64,000 nt of DNA from Plumapathes pennacea (GCA_964036295.1 OZ038464.1:11890001-11954000); one strand, 5' to 3'; counted from the stretch's first letter, positions 37,651-48,940 are shown. Program-made: numbers and translations. Notes: generated by a model not told the origin, from the letters alone.

Positions 37651-37827
37651 TTCTAATTCCATTGATCGCAAAGATTTTTTAAGACGATGTCTTAGTGGTT
37701 CTCTTTTGCTCATACTGACCTGGCCTTTTTCTGATTGACTGTACCGTTTGTACGCAATGTATCCCAGCAACACCAGCGCCCCGAATCCAGCAAGCTCCCG
37801 TAAATATAAAATATACCCTCCTATCAT
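37636..37827 (-). CDS. Unrecognised small single-pass membrane protein or exon
   Basis: Minus-strand frame of 63 residues from an ATG at 37827 to a TAG at 37636. Residues ~8-26 (YLRELAGFGALVLLGYIAY) form one hydrophobic helix, followed by a basic segment (KRYSQSEKGQ, KREPLRHRLKKSLR). The frame continues upstream to an ag dinucleotide in a ctgcag context near 37850, so it may be a last exon with a spliced upstream part. Its final codons and stop lie in sequence resembling the end of the local MITE family (gcattcaagccctag). Family not recognised; it could be a genuine small membrane protein or a chance frame. Confidence 0.35.
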   Translation of the reverse strand: MIGGYILYLRELAGFGALVLLGYIAYKRYSQSEKGQVSMSKREPLRHRLKKSLRSMELEAFKP

Positions 37828-38080
37828 TTTGCTTGTCACATCGCTGTTACTGCAGTCAAAACCTGGTGAATCCGTTATTTTTTCCGTTCAGTTATTTTTG
37901 ACGCGTGAGCTATACGTTTCCTTTCAGCGCGCGCGATGCGTACGTACGCGGCTACACCGATTCAAAAACCGAGTTATTCGGATCTGCTGGCAAGAGCTTC
38001 ACCAGATGAAATATCGCTCAAATCCGCTCGGAAATGACACAAGGAATGGAAGCACAAGTGTAGCAAGATCTTTTTTTTTA

Positions 38081-38278
38081 CACTACTTCACATTTTCGAG
38101 TGCAAATAAAGGCCAAAACGAGTGCAAAGATGGGAGCGTATTGCACTCGTCAGGAACCAGATCAACTGGTTTATTAGCTTACGTGATCAATTTTCGCAAG
38201 TAAAGTTTACGAACGCATCATTTTTTGTTCCACTTTGCGCGCGGCGAAAACGTTTGCCCTGCTTCGTTTGTCGTATAA
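38081..38278 (+). repeat. 198-bp dispersed repeat, copy A
   Basis: Nearly identical, with about a dozen differences, to 49091-49288 in the same orientation. It begins cac(t/g)acttcacattttcg and ends ccctgcttcgtttgtcgt. It may be the outer part of a foldback element. Confidence 0.85.
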
Positions 38279-38598
38279 TAGTCATTACTTTATTATTGGA
38301 TTATTAGCGAAGGCATTCAGTCTAAAACAAGGTCCAAAGATTGTCCAACAAACTGCATATTTTTGGTCAAAGGGTTAAACAGAAAACAAACAAACAAAAA
38401 AGAATGCTCTAACTAAAAACAGTTTGTAATCAGAAGCTTTTCAGTTTAGACCTAAGTTTAGCCTATAAATCGCGCTTTGAACAACCGCCTGACTGGTGGA
38501 AAATGCTATTAAGCTTGAATTCAGATAGTTTTGCCACAGGCATTCTAGTCAGTTGGTTTCAGTTGAAAAACTATAAAAAGATTATTATACGGGAAGGA

Positions 38599-38701
38599 GT
38601 GCAATACGGCGGAGTATTTTTACGAGTCGGTTTTATTTTTTCAAGCCTGCTTCAGGCGAGAAAAAATAAAACTGACGAGTAACTATACAGCCGTATTGCA
38701 C
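38599..38701. repeat. Foldback hairpin
   Basis: gtgcaatacggc ... tacgagtcggttttattttttc pairs with gagaaaaaataaaactgacg ... gccgtattgcac around an aagcctgcttcaggc loop. The flank cgtgtaataaatt resembles the flank of the hairpin at 48941. Confidence 0.8.
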
Positions 38702-39279
38702 GACTTTTCGTGTAATAAATTGTTTATTATTTTAGCCAACGTTCCAAAGGTGCTAAAAGCTTTCGATCGATCTAAGCTCAGAGATCTGTCTTCGGTGGAA
38801 TCGACGTAATTCTATCAAACTATCAGTGCCAAATTGACCAATTAAAAGTTTCACGGAAATACCAAACCCGTGTTCTCAGTCGTTAATTGTAGCCGGTAAA
38901 ACGTGGAAATCGCTCGAGACTAGAAGTGCCTACTTCACTACCGGAATCTTGGGAAACAGCTTCTATAATACACGAACAGTCAGCGCATCAAATCATCAAT
39001 CACGAGTTCAGGCTGTATTCACGGATTTATTCAACTCCACAATCAATAGAGTTTATCTTACACTGCTGTCTTACTTATCTGCTCATACGGTATAGTTTAT
39101 TTTATGCCAGTAGAGAACGCTGGCCAATAGTGAGCTAAAAGCCCTAAAAATATTGTATAACTCAGTGTAATCTTAAAGGGGCTGTTGGTTGAGCGTTATC
39201 GAGAGGACGTGACGAGACCGATTATGAACAAACTCTGTTACACCCAGAATTGTACTGACTCCGGTATTTACTAACCTGA

Positions 39280-39384
39280 ATAAATTCAGGGTAATTTATT
39301 TGATAAAGAGTATTTTAATCATAGTGTAGTCTTACTACACTATGATTAAAATACTCTTTATCAAATAAATTACCCTGAATTTAT
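39280..39384. repeat. Perfect 50-bp inverted repeat with 5-bp spacer
   Basis: Arms 39280-39329 and 39335-39384 are exact reverse complements (ataaattcagggtaattt ... catagtgtag) around tctta. They are AT-rich and have no obvious target duplication. Such a structure is unstable in cloning and would form a long hairpin in RNA. Confidence 0.95.
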
Positions 39385-39931
39385 CCATAATCCCTACACC
39401 TCTCCCACAAAGAGTAATAGTAAAAACGTTATAATGGTTGTACCTTGTTACTTTATAACTTAATAAAGTGATATAAGCCTTCTTTTCCAAACAATTAATT
39501 CACAGGTAGTAATGTAGGACCTAACTTACAATATAGTTTTAAATAATGTAGGTCTCCTGGATAAAAAGTTTCTAATTAAAAAAACAACCTTTTTTACACT
39601 TTTCGATTCCGCGATAGTGAATATTAACCCAAATTTAGCAGAGGCGCAGCTTCCCATACGCATACACGCACGTGCGTACTTGTAAAATTTCACCTATTTT
39701 TCTAATTTGACTCTCTTTTTGTTTTAAATAATGAAGACCATCCACTAAAAATGGTGAACGTGACGATTTTCATCCTCGCCTGTCTTCAAAATCCCGAGTT
39801 TTACTTGTAAGGTCCATGTTTTGCCTGTGTGGTGATCTACGAAATTTTGATCAGAAACACACGCACAACAAAAAAATCAAAGCCTCAGATTTTATAGCGC
39901 TTACAGGGTAACTACTGGACATTTAACTGCA
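39385..39931. other. AT-rich intergenic DNA, nothing recognised
   Basis: Lies downstream of the TPR-CHAT gene (minus strand). No open frame, inverted repeat or clear poly(A) signal was found. Confidence 0.5.
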
Positions 39932-41479
39932 TCATGGCTTTGGAAAAGGAATCACATCTTCACCCAGGAGGACAAAAGGAGCCCAGTAGCGGGGATGCTC
40001 GAACCCCTTGTATTCTCTCACGTCTTGCATGGCTTTATTGAGTGCCACGTTTGCACTTTCGCCATCTTTAAGGTACCCGTAGAAACTAACCATAAAGCAC
40101 AAAGTGGCCTCATCGTCAACCGCCCATAATGTTGCAAGAACCGCTCTAGCTCCAGCTCCGAGAAACGCACGAGCTATACCGACTACACCCTCTCCTTTCG
40201 TGATGTCACCACAGCCGCTGTGACAGCAACTAAGAACTACCAACTTTGCGTTTATGCGTTTACGTTCGAGATCGAAAACGAGAAGCATGAGATTTGTAGC
40301 CTGGAGAATTCCAGTCATTCCAGGAGGACGGGCAAGCAAGATCTCTCCCCTATCTTTATTTCCATGTGCTGCAACATGAATCAAACTGGCACTTTCAACT
40401 CTATGTAGAAACCTCCTTTTGGTCGCTTTGTTTCCCACAAGGGGGTGAACGTGGAGAATTTCACCAATTAATTCTACTTCTTTTGCTGCGCATGGTAGTC
40501 CTGGGGCGGTAGTAACTTTACCTTTGTACTGAACTGTGCCCACTTCTGGTTCTCCCACTATTAAGGGTTTAGACCGGCCTGGTAAATTTTCTGGGCGTTC
40601 TTTGATTATCTTTGCTGTTGTTAGTGATGGAATTAGTCTCACTCGTAAGGAATCTGCCACGAAGTGCCCGCTCTCATCCATGAGGGCGGCAAATGGAACC
40701 AGAGCGAGTCGTCCATCAGGGACGACAATTACCTGCGACCCCACCACATATTGCCGAACAGGCTCCAGAAGAATTTGATAAAGATCATGTAGCAAACCGT
40801 TCATTTCTAAATCGTCCGCTTTTTTAGAGGACTCAGTCTTGCCTGGAGGTACGGATACTGTTGTCATGGCTACGTCCTGTCTTTGCGTAGATGCAGATTG
40901 TAGGGTCCTGGGCTGTGATGATACTAGTTGTTGAACAGTCCAACCGACAGGCATGGCGGCACGAGCTAGCATCGATTCTGGTTTCTTCTCAGTGGGTTTC
41001 GACAGCTCTTTTGAGTAAAGAAACGACAGTGAGCGATCTTCGCATCTGTCTTTCTCGCTTGGTTGTATCGACTTTATAGCCTTGTTAACAAGAGAGTCTA
41101 TACATCAGTACAAGTTTTGTGATGAAACAAGACATCTCCATTTGGCTGTATGACCCAAGTACAAATATCATGGTTAAGTAGTGCAAAGAAGAAGACTACT
41201 ATCCAGGTTTTTGACCACTGCACAAATTTCGTTAAGGTTTTTAACTCTGAATTCGTATTTAACAGGGCAGTTGGACAAAAGGTCAACTAAAGCTCTTGAA
41301 CGTCCGTTTTCAGCTACAGCAAGGGCTTCATCTCTTTTCTCTTGATACAGAAGAGTTCTAATCAGATGTTTATACGTGTGTACAAATTCCTCGATAAAAG
41401 AAACTTTACTTTCATCCCAATTCGGTACAGCCTCGAGCAGTTTAAGGTAGCACTTTACACTTTTTCTAAAATTGCTCTC

Positions 41480-42474
41480 ACCATCTCCATACTGGCCGCG
41501 AGCGGAATAAAAGACACCAAAGTTGCTGAAAGCTATCCCTTCTCCGCGTTTGTCTCCAATCTCTTTTGCGATAGTAAGGCGTACTTTCAGATACCAATAG
41601 CCTTGTCGTACTGGCCGAGAGAGAAATAGCAACAACCAAGAGTGCTGTAAGCTGCTCCTCCACCGCGTTTGTCTCCCATCTCTTTGGCGATAGCAAGGCG
41701 CACTTTCTCATATTCAATAGCCTTGTCGTACTGGCCCAGAGAGTAACAGCAACCACCAAGATTGCCGTAAGCTCTTCCTTTTCCTTCTTTGTCTCCAATC
41801 TCTTTTGCGATAGTAAGGGACATTTTCTGATACTCAATAGCCTGGTCGTACTGGCCAAGATACGTATAGCAACTACCAAGATTGCCGTAAACTCTTCCTT
41901 CTCCGTGTTTGTCTCCAACCTCTTTTGCGATAGTAAGGCCTACTTTCTGATAGTCAATAGCCTTGTCGTACTGGCTGAGAGACTGATAGCAACTACCAAG
42001 ATTGCCGTAAGCTCTTCCTTCTCTTTCTTTGTTTCCAATCTCTTTTGCGATAATAAGGCACATTTTATGATACTCAATAGCCTTGTCGTACTGGCCTAGA
42101 TACTTATAGCAACCACCAAGATTGCCGTAAGCTGTTCCTTCTCCGTGTTTGTCTCCAATCTCTTTTGCGATAGTAAGGGACATTTTCTGATAGTCAATAG
42201 CCTTGTCGTACTGACCGCGAGAGTGATAGCAACCACCAAGATTGCCGTAAGCTCTTCCTTCTCTTTCTTTGTTTCCAATATCTTTTGCGATAGTAAGGCA
42301 CATTTTTTGACACTCCATAGCCTTGTTGTACTGGCCGAGATACTTATAGCAACCACCAAGATTGCCGTAAGCTGTTCCTTCTCCGTGTTTGTGTCCAATT
42401 TCTTTTGCGATAGTAAGGGACATTTCCTGATACTCAATAGCCTTGTCGTACTGGCCGAGAGACTGATAGGAAAC
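41480..42474 (-). repeat. 120-bp TPR-coding tandem array (right block)
   Basis: About eight further TPR units on the C-terminal side of the foldback insertion. They are more diverged from each other than those in the other block (GNLGSCYQSLSQYDKAI, GNLGGCCYSLGQYDKAI) and end in degenerate units (FSNFGVFYSARGQYGDGE). Confidence 0.9.
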
Positions 42475-43133
42475 TTAACAAATTGACGTCAGTTTTTTAT
42501 GTGTCTGTCCTCTTATTGATCATGAAACGCGTCATAACATTGTCAAAAAGTTGTGGATCCACGAGGCGCTTCGCCGAGTGGATCCGCAACTTTTTGACAA
42601 TGTTATGACGCGTTTCATGATCAATAAGAGGACAGACACATAAAAAACTGGCGTCAATTTGTTTTTTACAATAACAAAACTCAAGCGACGACGCGGGGAA
42701 AACACGCAAGAAAACTGGATTTTGTTCGATTTGACCGAAATGATGTCAACAACTTTTCCCGCTTTCTAATTGGTCGAGGTTGAAATTCAAGACATTTCAT
42801 TGGCCAAAAAGTGACAGTTTGACGTGAGCATTTCGCGCGTGCAAAATAAAATTTTGTCAAAGAAGTTGGAAAGAAATGAAACTAGACGCTTTTCTGCTGC
42901 GGTTTTCTCGACAATTTCAAGACAAAGCTCAAGGAATTCGCCTCTGAACACTTCTGGTTCTCTACTTCAAATGCCGGATGTCGCTTTTGCAAGAACTGAG
43001 GTAAAATTGAAGCTGAATTCACCTTCTTCGTCCAAATCACTGTCGTTAGCACTCGATTTTATGTGTCTGTCCTCTTATTGATAATGAAAATTAGCCAATC
43101 ACAAGCGAGAAACTGACGTGTTATTGTAAAAAC
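42475..43133. mobile_element. Foldback element inside the TPR array
   Basis: Interrupts a TPR unit: the left flank ends gactgatag(g)aaac and the right flank resumes accaaggttgcag, which in intact units are adjacent. Positions 42479-42661 are a large palindrome with ~84-bp arms (caaattgacg(t/c)cagtttt ... ) around gaggcgcttcgccga. A third, direct copy of the arm sequence tatgtgtctgtcctcttatt lies at about 43057-43078. gttttttacaataaca (42661) and tgttattgtaaaaac (43120) are inverted. The exact duplication is unclear. Read on the minus strand it adds stops to the protein. Confidence 0.85.
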
Positions 43134-46010
43134 CAAGGTTGCAGTGAGCTGCTCCTTCTCTGTGTTTGTCTCCAATCTCTTTTGTGATAGAAAGGCGTAC
43201 TTTCAGATAGTCAATAGCTTTGTCGTACTGGCCGAGATACTTATAGCAACCACCAAGATTGCCGTAAGCTATTCCTTCTACGTGTTTATCTCCAATCTCT
43301 TTTCCGATAGTAAGGCTTATTTTGTGATACTCAATAGCCTTGTCGTACTGACCAAGAGACTGATAGCAACCTCCAAGATTATGGCAAGCTATTCCTTCTA
43401 CGTGTTTATCTCCAATCTCTTTTACGATAGTAAGGCACATTTCCTGGTACTTAATAGCCTTGTCGTACTGGCCGAAAAAGTCGTAGCAAACACCAAGGTT
43501 GTTGTAAGCTGTTCCTTCCCCGTGTTTATCTCCAATCTCTTTTCTGATAGTAAGGGACATTTTCTGATACTCAATAGCATTATCGTATTGGCCGAGAGAC
43601 TGATAGCAAGAACCAAGATTGCTGTAAGCTCTTCCTTCTCCGTCTTTGTCTCCAATCTCTTTTGCGATAGTAAGGGACATTTCCTGATACTCCGTAGCCT
43701 TGTCGTACTGACCGAGGGAGTGATAGTAAACACCAAGATTGCCGTGAGCTGTTCCTTGTCCGCGTTTGTCTCCAATCTCTTTTGCGATATTAAGACACAT
43801 TTTATGATACTCAGTAGCCTTGTCGTACTGGCCAAGAGACTGATAGCAACCTCCAAGATTACCGCAAGCTATTCCTTCTAGGTGTTTGTCTCCAATCTCT
43901 TTTACGATAGAAAGGAACATTTCCTGATACCCAACAGCCTTGTCGTACTGGCCGAAAAAGTCGTAGCAAACACCAAGATTGCTGTAAGTTATTCCTTCCC
44001 CGTGTTTATCTCCAATCTCTTTTCTGATAGTAAGGGACATTTTCTGATACTCAATAGCCTTGTCGTACTGGCCGAGAGACTGATAGCAACCTCCAAGATT
44101 GCCATAAGCTGTTCCTTCCCCGTGTTTATCTCCAATCTCTTTTGTGATAGTAAGGGACATTTTATGATACTCAATAGCCTTGTCGTACTGACCGCGAGAG
44201 TGATAGCAACCACCAAGATTGCCGTAAGCTGTTCCTTCTCCGTGTTTGTCTCCAATCTCTTTTGCGATAACAAGGCACATTTTATGATAGTCAATAGCCT
44301 TGTCGTACTGACCGCGAGAGTGATAGCAACCACCAAGATTGCCGTAAGCTGTTCCTTCTCCGTGTTTGTCTCCAATCTCTTTTGCGATAGAAAGGAACAT
44401 TTTATGATACTCAATAGCCTTGTCGTACTGACCGCGAGAGTGATAGCAACCACCAAGATTGCCGTAAGCTGTTCCTTCTCCGTGTTTGTCTCCAATCTCT
44501 TTTGCGATAACAAGGCACATTTTATGATAGTCAATAGCCTTGTCGTACTGACCGCGAGAGTGATAGCAACCACCAAGATTGCCGTAAGCTGTTCCTTCTC
44601 CGTGTTTGTCTCCAATCTCTTTTGCGATAGAAAGGAACATTTTATGATACTCAATAGCCTTGTCGTGCTGACCGCGAGAGTGATAGCAACCACCAAGATT
44701 GCCGTAAGCTGTTCCTTCTCCGTGTTTGTCTCCAATCTCTTTTGCGATAGAAAGGAACATTTTATGATACTCAATAGCCTTGTCGTACTGACCGCGAGAG
44801 TGATAGCAACCAGCAAGATTGCCGTAAGCTGTTCCTTCTCCGTGTTTGTCTCCAATCTCTTTTGCGATAAGAAGGCACATTTTATGATAGTCAATAGCCT
44901 TGTCGTACTGACCGCGAGAGTGATAGCAACCACCAAGATTGCCGTAAGCTGTTCCTTCTCCGTGTTTGTCTCCAATCTCTTTTGCGATAGAAAGGAACAT
45001 TTTAGGATACTCAATAGCCTTGTCGTACTGACCGCGAGAGTGATAGCAACCACCAAGATTGCCGTAAGCTGTTCCTTCTCCGTGTTTGTCTCCAATCTCT
45101 TTTGCGATAAGAAGGCACATTTTATGATAGTCAATAGCCTTGTCGTACTGACCGCGAGAGTGATAGCAACCACCAAGATTGCCGTAAGCTGTTCCTTCTC
45201 CGTGTTTGTCTCCAATCTCTTTTGCGATAGAAAGGAACATTTTATGATACTCAATAGCCTTGTCGTACTGACCGCGAGAGTGATAGCAACCACCAAGATT
45301 GCCGTAAGCTGTTCCTTCTCCGTGTTTGTCTCCAATCTCTTTTGCGATAACAAGGCACATTTTATGATACTCAATAGCCTTGTCGTACTGACCGCGAGAG
45401 TGATAGCAACCACCAAGATTGCCGTAAGCTGTTCCTTCTCCGTGTTTGTCTCCAATCTCTTTTGCGATAACAAGGCACATTTTATGATACTCAATAGCCT
45501 TGTCGTACTGACCGCGAGAGTGATAGCAACCACCAAGATTGCCGTAAGCTGTTCCTTCTCTGTGTTTGTCTCCAATCTCTTTTGCGATAAGAAGGCACAT
45601 TTTATGATAGTCAATAGCCTTGTCGTACTGACCGCGAGAGTGATAGCAACCACCAAGATTGCCGTAAGCTGTTCCTTCTCCGTGTTTGTCTCCAATCTCT
45701 TTTGCAATGTTAAGACACATTTTATGATACTCAATAGCCTTGTCGTACTGGCCGAGAGACTGATAGCAACCACCAAGATTGCCGTAAGCTGGTCCTGCTA
45801 CGTGTTTGTCTTCAATCTCTTTTGCGATAGTTACACACATTTTGAGATACTCAATAGCCTTGTTATACTGGCCGAGAGACTGATAGCAAACACTGAGGTA
45901 GTTGTAAGCTGTTCCTTCTCCGTGTTGTCTCCAATATCTTTTGCGATAGTAAGGCATATTTTCTGATACTCAATAGCCTTGTCGTACTGACCGAGAGAGT
46001 AATAGCAGCT
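43134..46010 (-). repeat. 120-bp TPR-coding tandem array (left/larger block)
   Basis: About 24 units of exactly 120 bp, one TPR each. Between about 44220 and 45660 units alternate between two types (KMCLLIAKEIGDKHGEG and KMFLSIAKEIGDKHGEG), giving a 240-bp period with only occasional base differences. This points to recent unequal crossing-over or gene conversion. Because 120 is divisible by three and the unit lacks stops, long false frames also occur on the plus strand (43882-45966) and in a second minus frame (43989-45776). Confidence 0.95.
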
Positions 46011-46249
46011 ACCAAGATTGCCGTAAGCTGCTCCTTCTTTTTCTTTGTCTCCAATTTCTTTAACGATTGCAAGGAATACTTCAAAATATTGCGCGGCTTT
46101 TTTGTATTGTCCGGTAGAGTAGTAGTGAAGCCCAAATTTATTATGAACTTGTTGTTCAAGTTCCTTGTTCTTAGTTTGCTCTGCGAACTTTAAGGCGATG
46201 GTGAAAACAGACCGTTCACCCATTGTTTCCAGTTGGTGGTTTTCCTCCT

Positions 46250-46649
46250 GTATAAGCAAAGAACGAAGATGTAAGGGCGGATCCGTTTTTCTCGTGTTTT
46301 GTTTCTGTAATTTCGCCTCGCTAGATCACGCGTTGAAGCCGTTCACATGACAAATCGAAATGTCGTTTAGTCTTCTGACAGGCAGAATGAGGCTGTTTGT
46401 CAGTTATTGACAGTTACAAACATATACTGGAATGACAGGAAGTTTAGTCTCGGTCCCAGAAATTACATTTCCGGCGTTTCAGGGTGCTTCAAATTTCATA
46501 CAATCCTCGATATTCAACATAATAATGACAGTTGTACGACACACCATACATTTTTGCTTGTTGGGCGTAGCTTAGAATTGCAAATGTGTCTTCATCGTCG
46601 TGTTATTGCTTGTGGCTACACAAGCTTTAAAATGCAGCGTGTTTTTTAA
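46250..46649. other. Upstream region of the TPR-CHAT gene
   Basis: Contains the acceptor of the first visible exon (pyrimidine-rich tcttcgttctttgcttatac on the minus strand). An upstream exon or promoter is expected to the right but could not be located. Confidence 0.4.
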
Positions 46650-46995
46650 TTTTTTTATTTTTTCTGGGTTACAAATCAGCAGATGGTGATTGGCTCATAT
46701 TATCACGTGATTTTCCATGACGTTTGTAATTGACTTTCCTCGCGAGCGAGTTGAGATGTCGGCGATTGAAGCAAGAGACTGAAATTGAATTGTGTTAAAA
46801 TTAACCGATGTTCAGTTCAAATGGGATACAGGCTGGCTCTGTGGATGCAGAGAAGTCATATTTTAAGAACGATTTTTGAAGCGTCGGAATATTTGAATGC
46901 TTGTGCTTATGCTTAATGCTTATGCGCTATAGTGAGGACCATTGTTTATGTATTACCAGCCGGACCCCCGTAAAGTACGAAGGGTTGTGTTTTTG
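46650..46995 (-). repeat. Dispersed repeat family R, reverse copy
   Basis: Reverse-oriented relative of 56440-56870. Shared are tctgggttac, gattggct near tcacgtgat, tcgcgagcga, aattgaattgtgttaaa, gatgttcagttc and, further on, ccgtaaagtacgaagggttg. It contains an ATTGG (inverted CCAAT) box and a CACGTGA motif. Confidence 0.8.
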
Positions 46996-47040
46996 CAATT
47001 TCTAACGAATTTGCTCTGGTTTTCTCTGTATATATATATA

Positions 47041-47297
47041 CAGTCAATTCCGAAAAGGTTGTCCAGTCTAAATATATAAATATACAAATATATCTGTCAC
47101 GTGACCACCTAAAACTATCGTGTTTTTAACTGGAAATACTCTAAATGCTCTTGGTTTTACCATTCTAATGACTAGCAACCATAAAATTATGCAAACATGC
47201 TCACCTAATGTAGTTATACGGTGTTCTCAGTGGTCACGTGACAGATATAATTGCCTAAATATATATTTCAACTGGACAACCTTTTCGGGATTGACTG
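47041..47297. mobile_element. Tc1/mariner-like MITE, 257 bp
   Basis: Ends cagtcaattccgaaaaggtt (47041) and aaccttttcgggattgactg (to 47297), inverted with one mismatch, flanked by TA on both sides. The inverted region extends about 70 bp inward, to the ...tctgtcacgtgaccac palindromic pair. It sits within TA-rich repeat sequence. Confidence 0.87.
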
Positions 47298-47303
47298 TAT
47301 TGA

Positions 47304-47443
<140 letters not shown>

Positions 47444-47828
47444 CAATAAGCAACTCACCATCCATGCTGTCATCACGGGAACGCCTGACTGAAATTGACC
47501 CTCTACTCCTCCCCTGGGGCCCCCTTGTGAACGAGCGCGGTTACTAAGCCAAAACAACATGGCGTGCAGGGCAACAAAACACCAAAGATAAAGTTTATTT
47601 GCGATTTCTGTAGTAAACAGGCAGGCTGTACGGAGTACTGTAGCAAGCATCACCATAGCTTGATCAAGCGGATCTGGAGATGTATCGGGAATTTGAAGGT
47701 ATGGTGTCTTGAAACGCTTTACGTGTTTCGAGCGTAGCATTTTAATGTTATGACTCTTCGGTTCACTTGGCTAGCCTCAGAAAATACAGCTCAGGCGTTA
47801 TACTAAATGATATGAGCGGTTTTTTTGT

Positions 47829-47856
<28 letters not shown>
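47829..47856. repeat. Run of 28 G
   Basis: Uninterrupted G run. It could form a G-quadruplex, and the length is likely inexact. Confidence 0.9.
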
Positions 47857-47859
<3 letters not shown>

Positions 47860-47955
47860 CATTTTATAAAGGAGGGTCAGCAGACCGGGGGTCAGTCTCT
47901 TGTCGAAGCCCCAAAAGTTGTGGTCTAGACAATTTCACACGCACGATTATGAATA

Positions 47956-48934
47956 TTTATTATATGACTGTGACGTAGTTTTACCATATAAGGTCGCAAA
48001 AGAGTGCCGGTACGGGAGCGTATTACACACTTCAAATCCGTATTACACTGTAGAAAACCGGTTTGACCGGTTTAGACGCGCGCGTATCACAAATGAATCA
48101 AAGATTTTTCTGAGTGCAAGGTAAAACGGTGCAACGAAAGTCTATGACTTTTCAGATACAAGACCCTTCCATCGAAAGAAACGGTTACTGGATAATTTGT
48201 CAAGGAAGAGAAAGCACAGTTCAGTTGGTGGAAAGCGAACAATCGCCATGGACAAACGGCAGTTCTGACTCCGTAAAGTTTTCCGCACGATGCCGTCACT
48301 GTAAACACTGCAAAATGATTTTCGCCGTGTACGAACACTATTTTGAGTGGTTCCTTTGCTGGAAGGGGTCTTAAACTTTCTACAACCAGGCAGGAAATCG
48401 GTGAGTTGTTAATAATCTATAACTTGACAACGGGTCGGCGGTAAAAATCCTAGTTGTGTTATGAAAGTTTCAGATTCTTCAACGTACACATTCGCTGGCT
48501 CTGTTCTTGTGTTTATTGCTTAACTACTCCGAGAAAATAAAAACCCTGTTTTGAGTACAAAGTTGCTTGCTATTGAAGAACAAAAATGGTTAAAAGTTTA
48601 AGGGAAGTGATCGATTTCAACCGCTCGAAGCACGTTTGTTCGCTGAATATTTATTCTGTCGAAGCAAGCATTTTTGTCTCCAGCGCATTTATCTCAGCAC
48701 ATTTGATCTGAATTGAACTTCGATCATTTGGTGGCATAACTTCTTTAATTTTCTCTGTCAAGATTTTTTAAATCGATGATCGGATTGGAAGCTGTAAGTG
48801 AATCTTCGTGTAAATGAGTTTGCGTACATTTTGCCTGGGATTGAATGAAAACAGTTTTGCTCGAAGTCTCTGTTTTATGTTTGCTGAAATATATTTTATA
48901 TAAAGGTAAAACTACGTCACAGTCATATAATAAA
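47956..48934. mobile_element. Non-autonomous DNA element with 30-bp inverted ends
   Basis: The left end tttattatatgactgtgacg-tagttttacc is exactly inverted at the right end (to 48934). The interior of about 920 bp has no recognisable transposase; short frames at 48114-48374 (+) have no known domain. A target duplication is not evident. The right end directly abuts the hairpin at 48941. Confidence 0.8.
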
Positions 48935-48940
48935 TCCCTC

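Larger units (their letters stand above)
39932..46248 (-). pseudogene. TPR-CHAT (TTC28-like) gene, disrupted
   Basis: Proteins of this type join many tetratricopeptide repeats to a C-terminal CHAT domain, a caspase-like fold; in vertebrates the relative is TTC28. The first visible exon starts after an acceptor (gcttatacag) at 46248; the first ATG is at 46223. Parts in order: an N-terminal helix region (IALKFAEQTKNKELEQQ), about 34 TPR units of 40 residues (AYGNLGGCYHSRGQYDKAI type), the linker EKRDEALAVAENGRSRALVDLL near 41300, then CHAT at 39932-40972. CHAT has His in HVAAHG (residue 203 of that frame) and Cys in LSCCHSG (residue 250), so the catalytic pair is kept. Frame breaks, each about one base, lie near 45926, 41593, 41180 and 41100. 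A foldback element (42475-43133) splits one TPR unit. With nearby genes intact, decay is likelier than poor sequence, but indel errors remain possible. Confidence 0.85.

Noticed and set aside
37748..38203. Plus-strand 151-codon frame
   Set aside because: It overlaps the antisense of the small membrane-protein frame and a dispersed repeat; no recognisable domain.
43989..45776. Minus-strand 595-codon frame as a gene
   Set aside because: It is an alternative frame of the same TPR repeat (TTRLLSIIKCALLSQKRLE type), explained by the 3n unit length.
43882..45966. Plus-strand 694-codon open frame as a gene
   Set aside because: It is the antisense reading of the 120-bp TPR units and shows no known domain; the sense strand encodes clear TPRs and the CHAT domain.
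47829..47856. G28 run as a biological G-quadruplex switch
   Set aside because: Homopolymer length is unreliable in assemblies and there is no gene nearby that it could control; kept only as a repeat.
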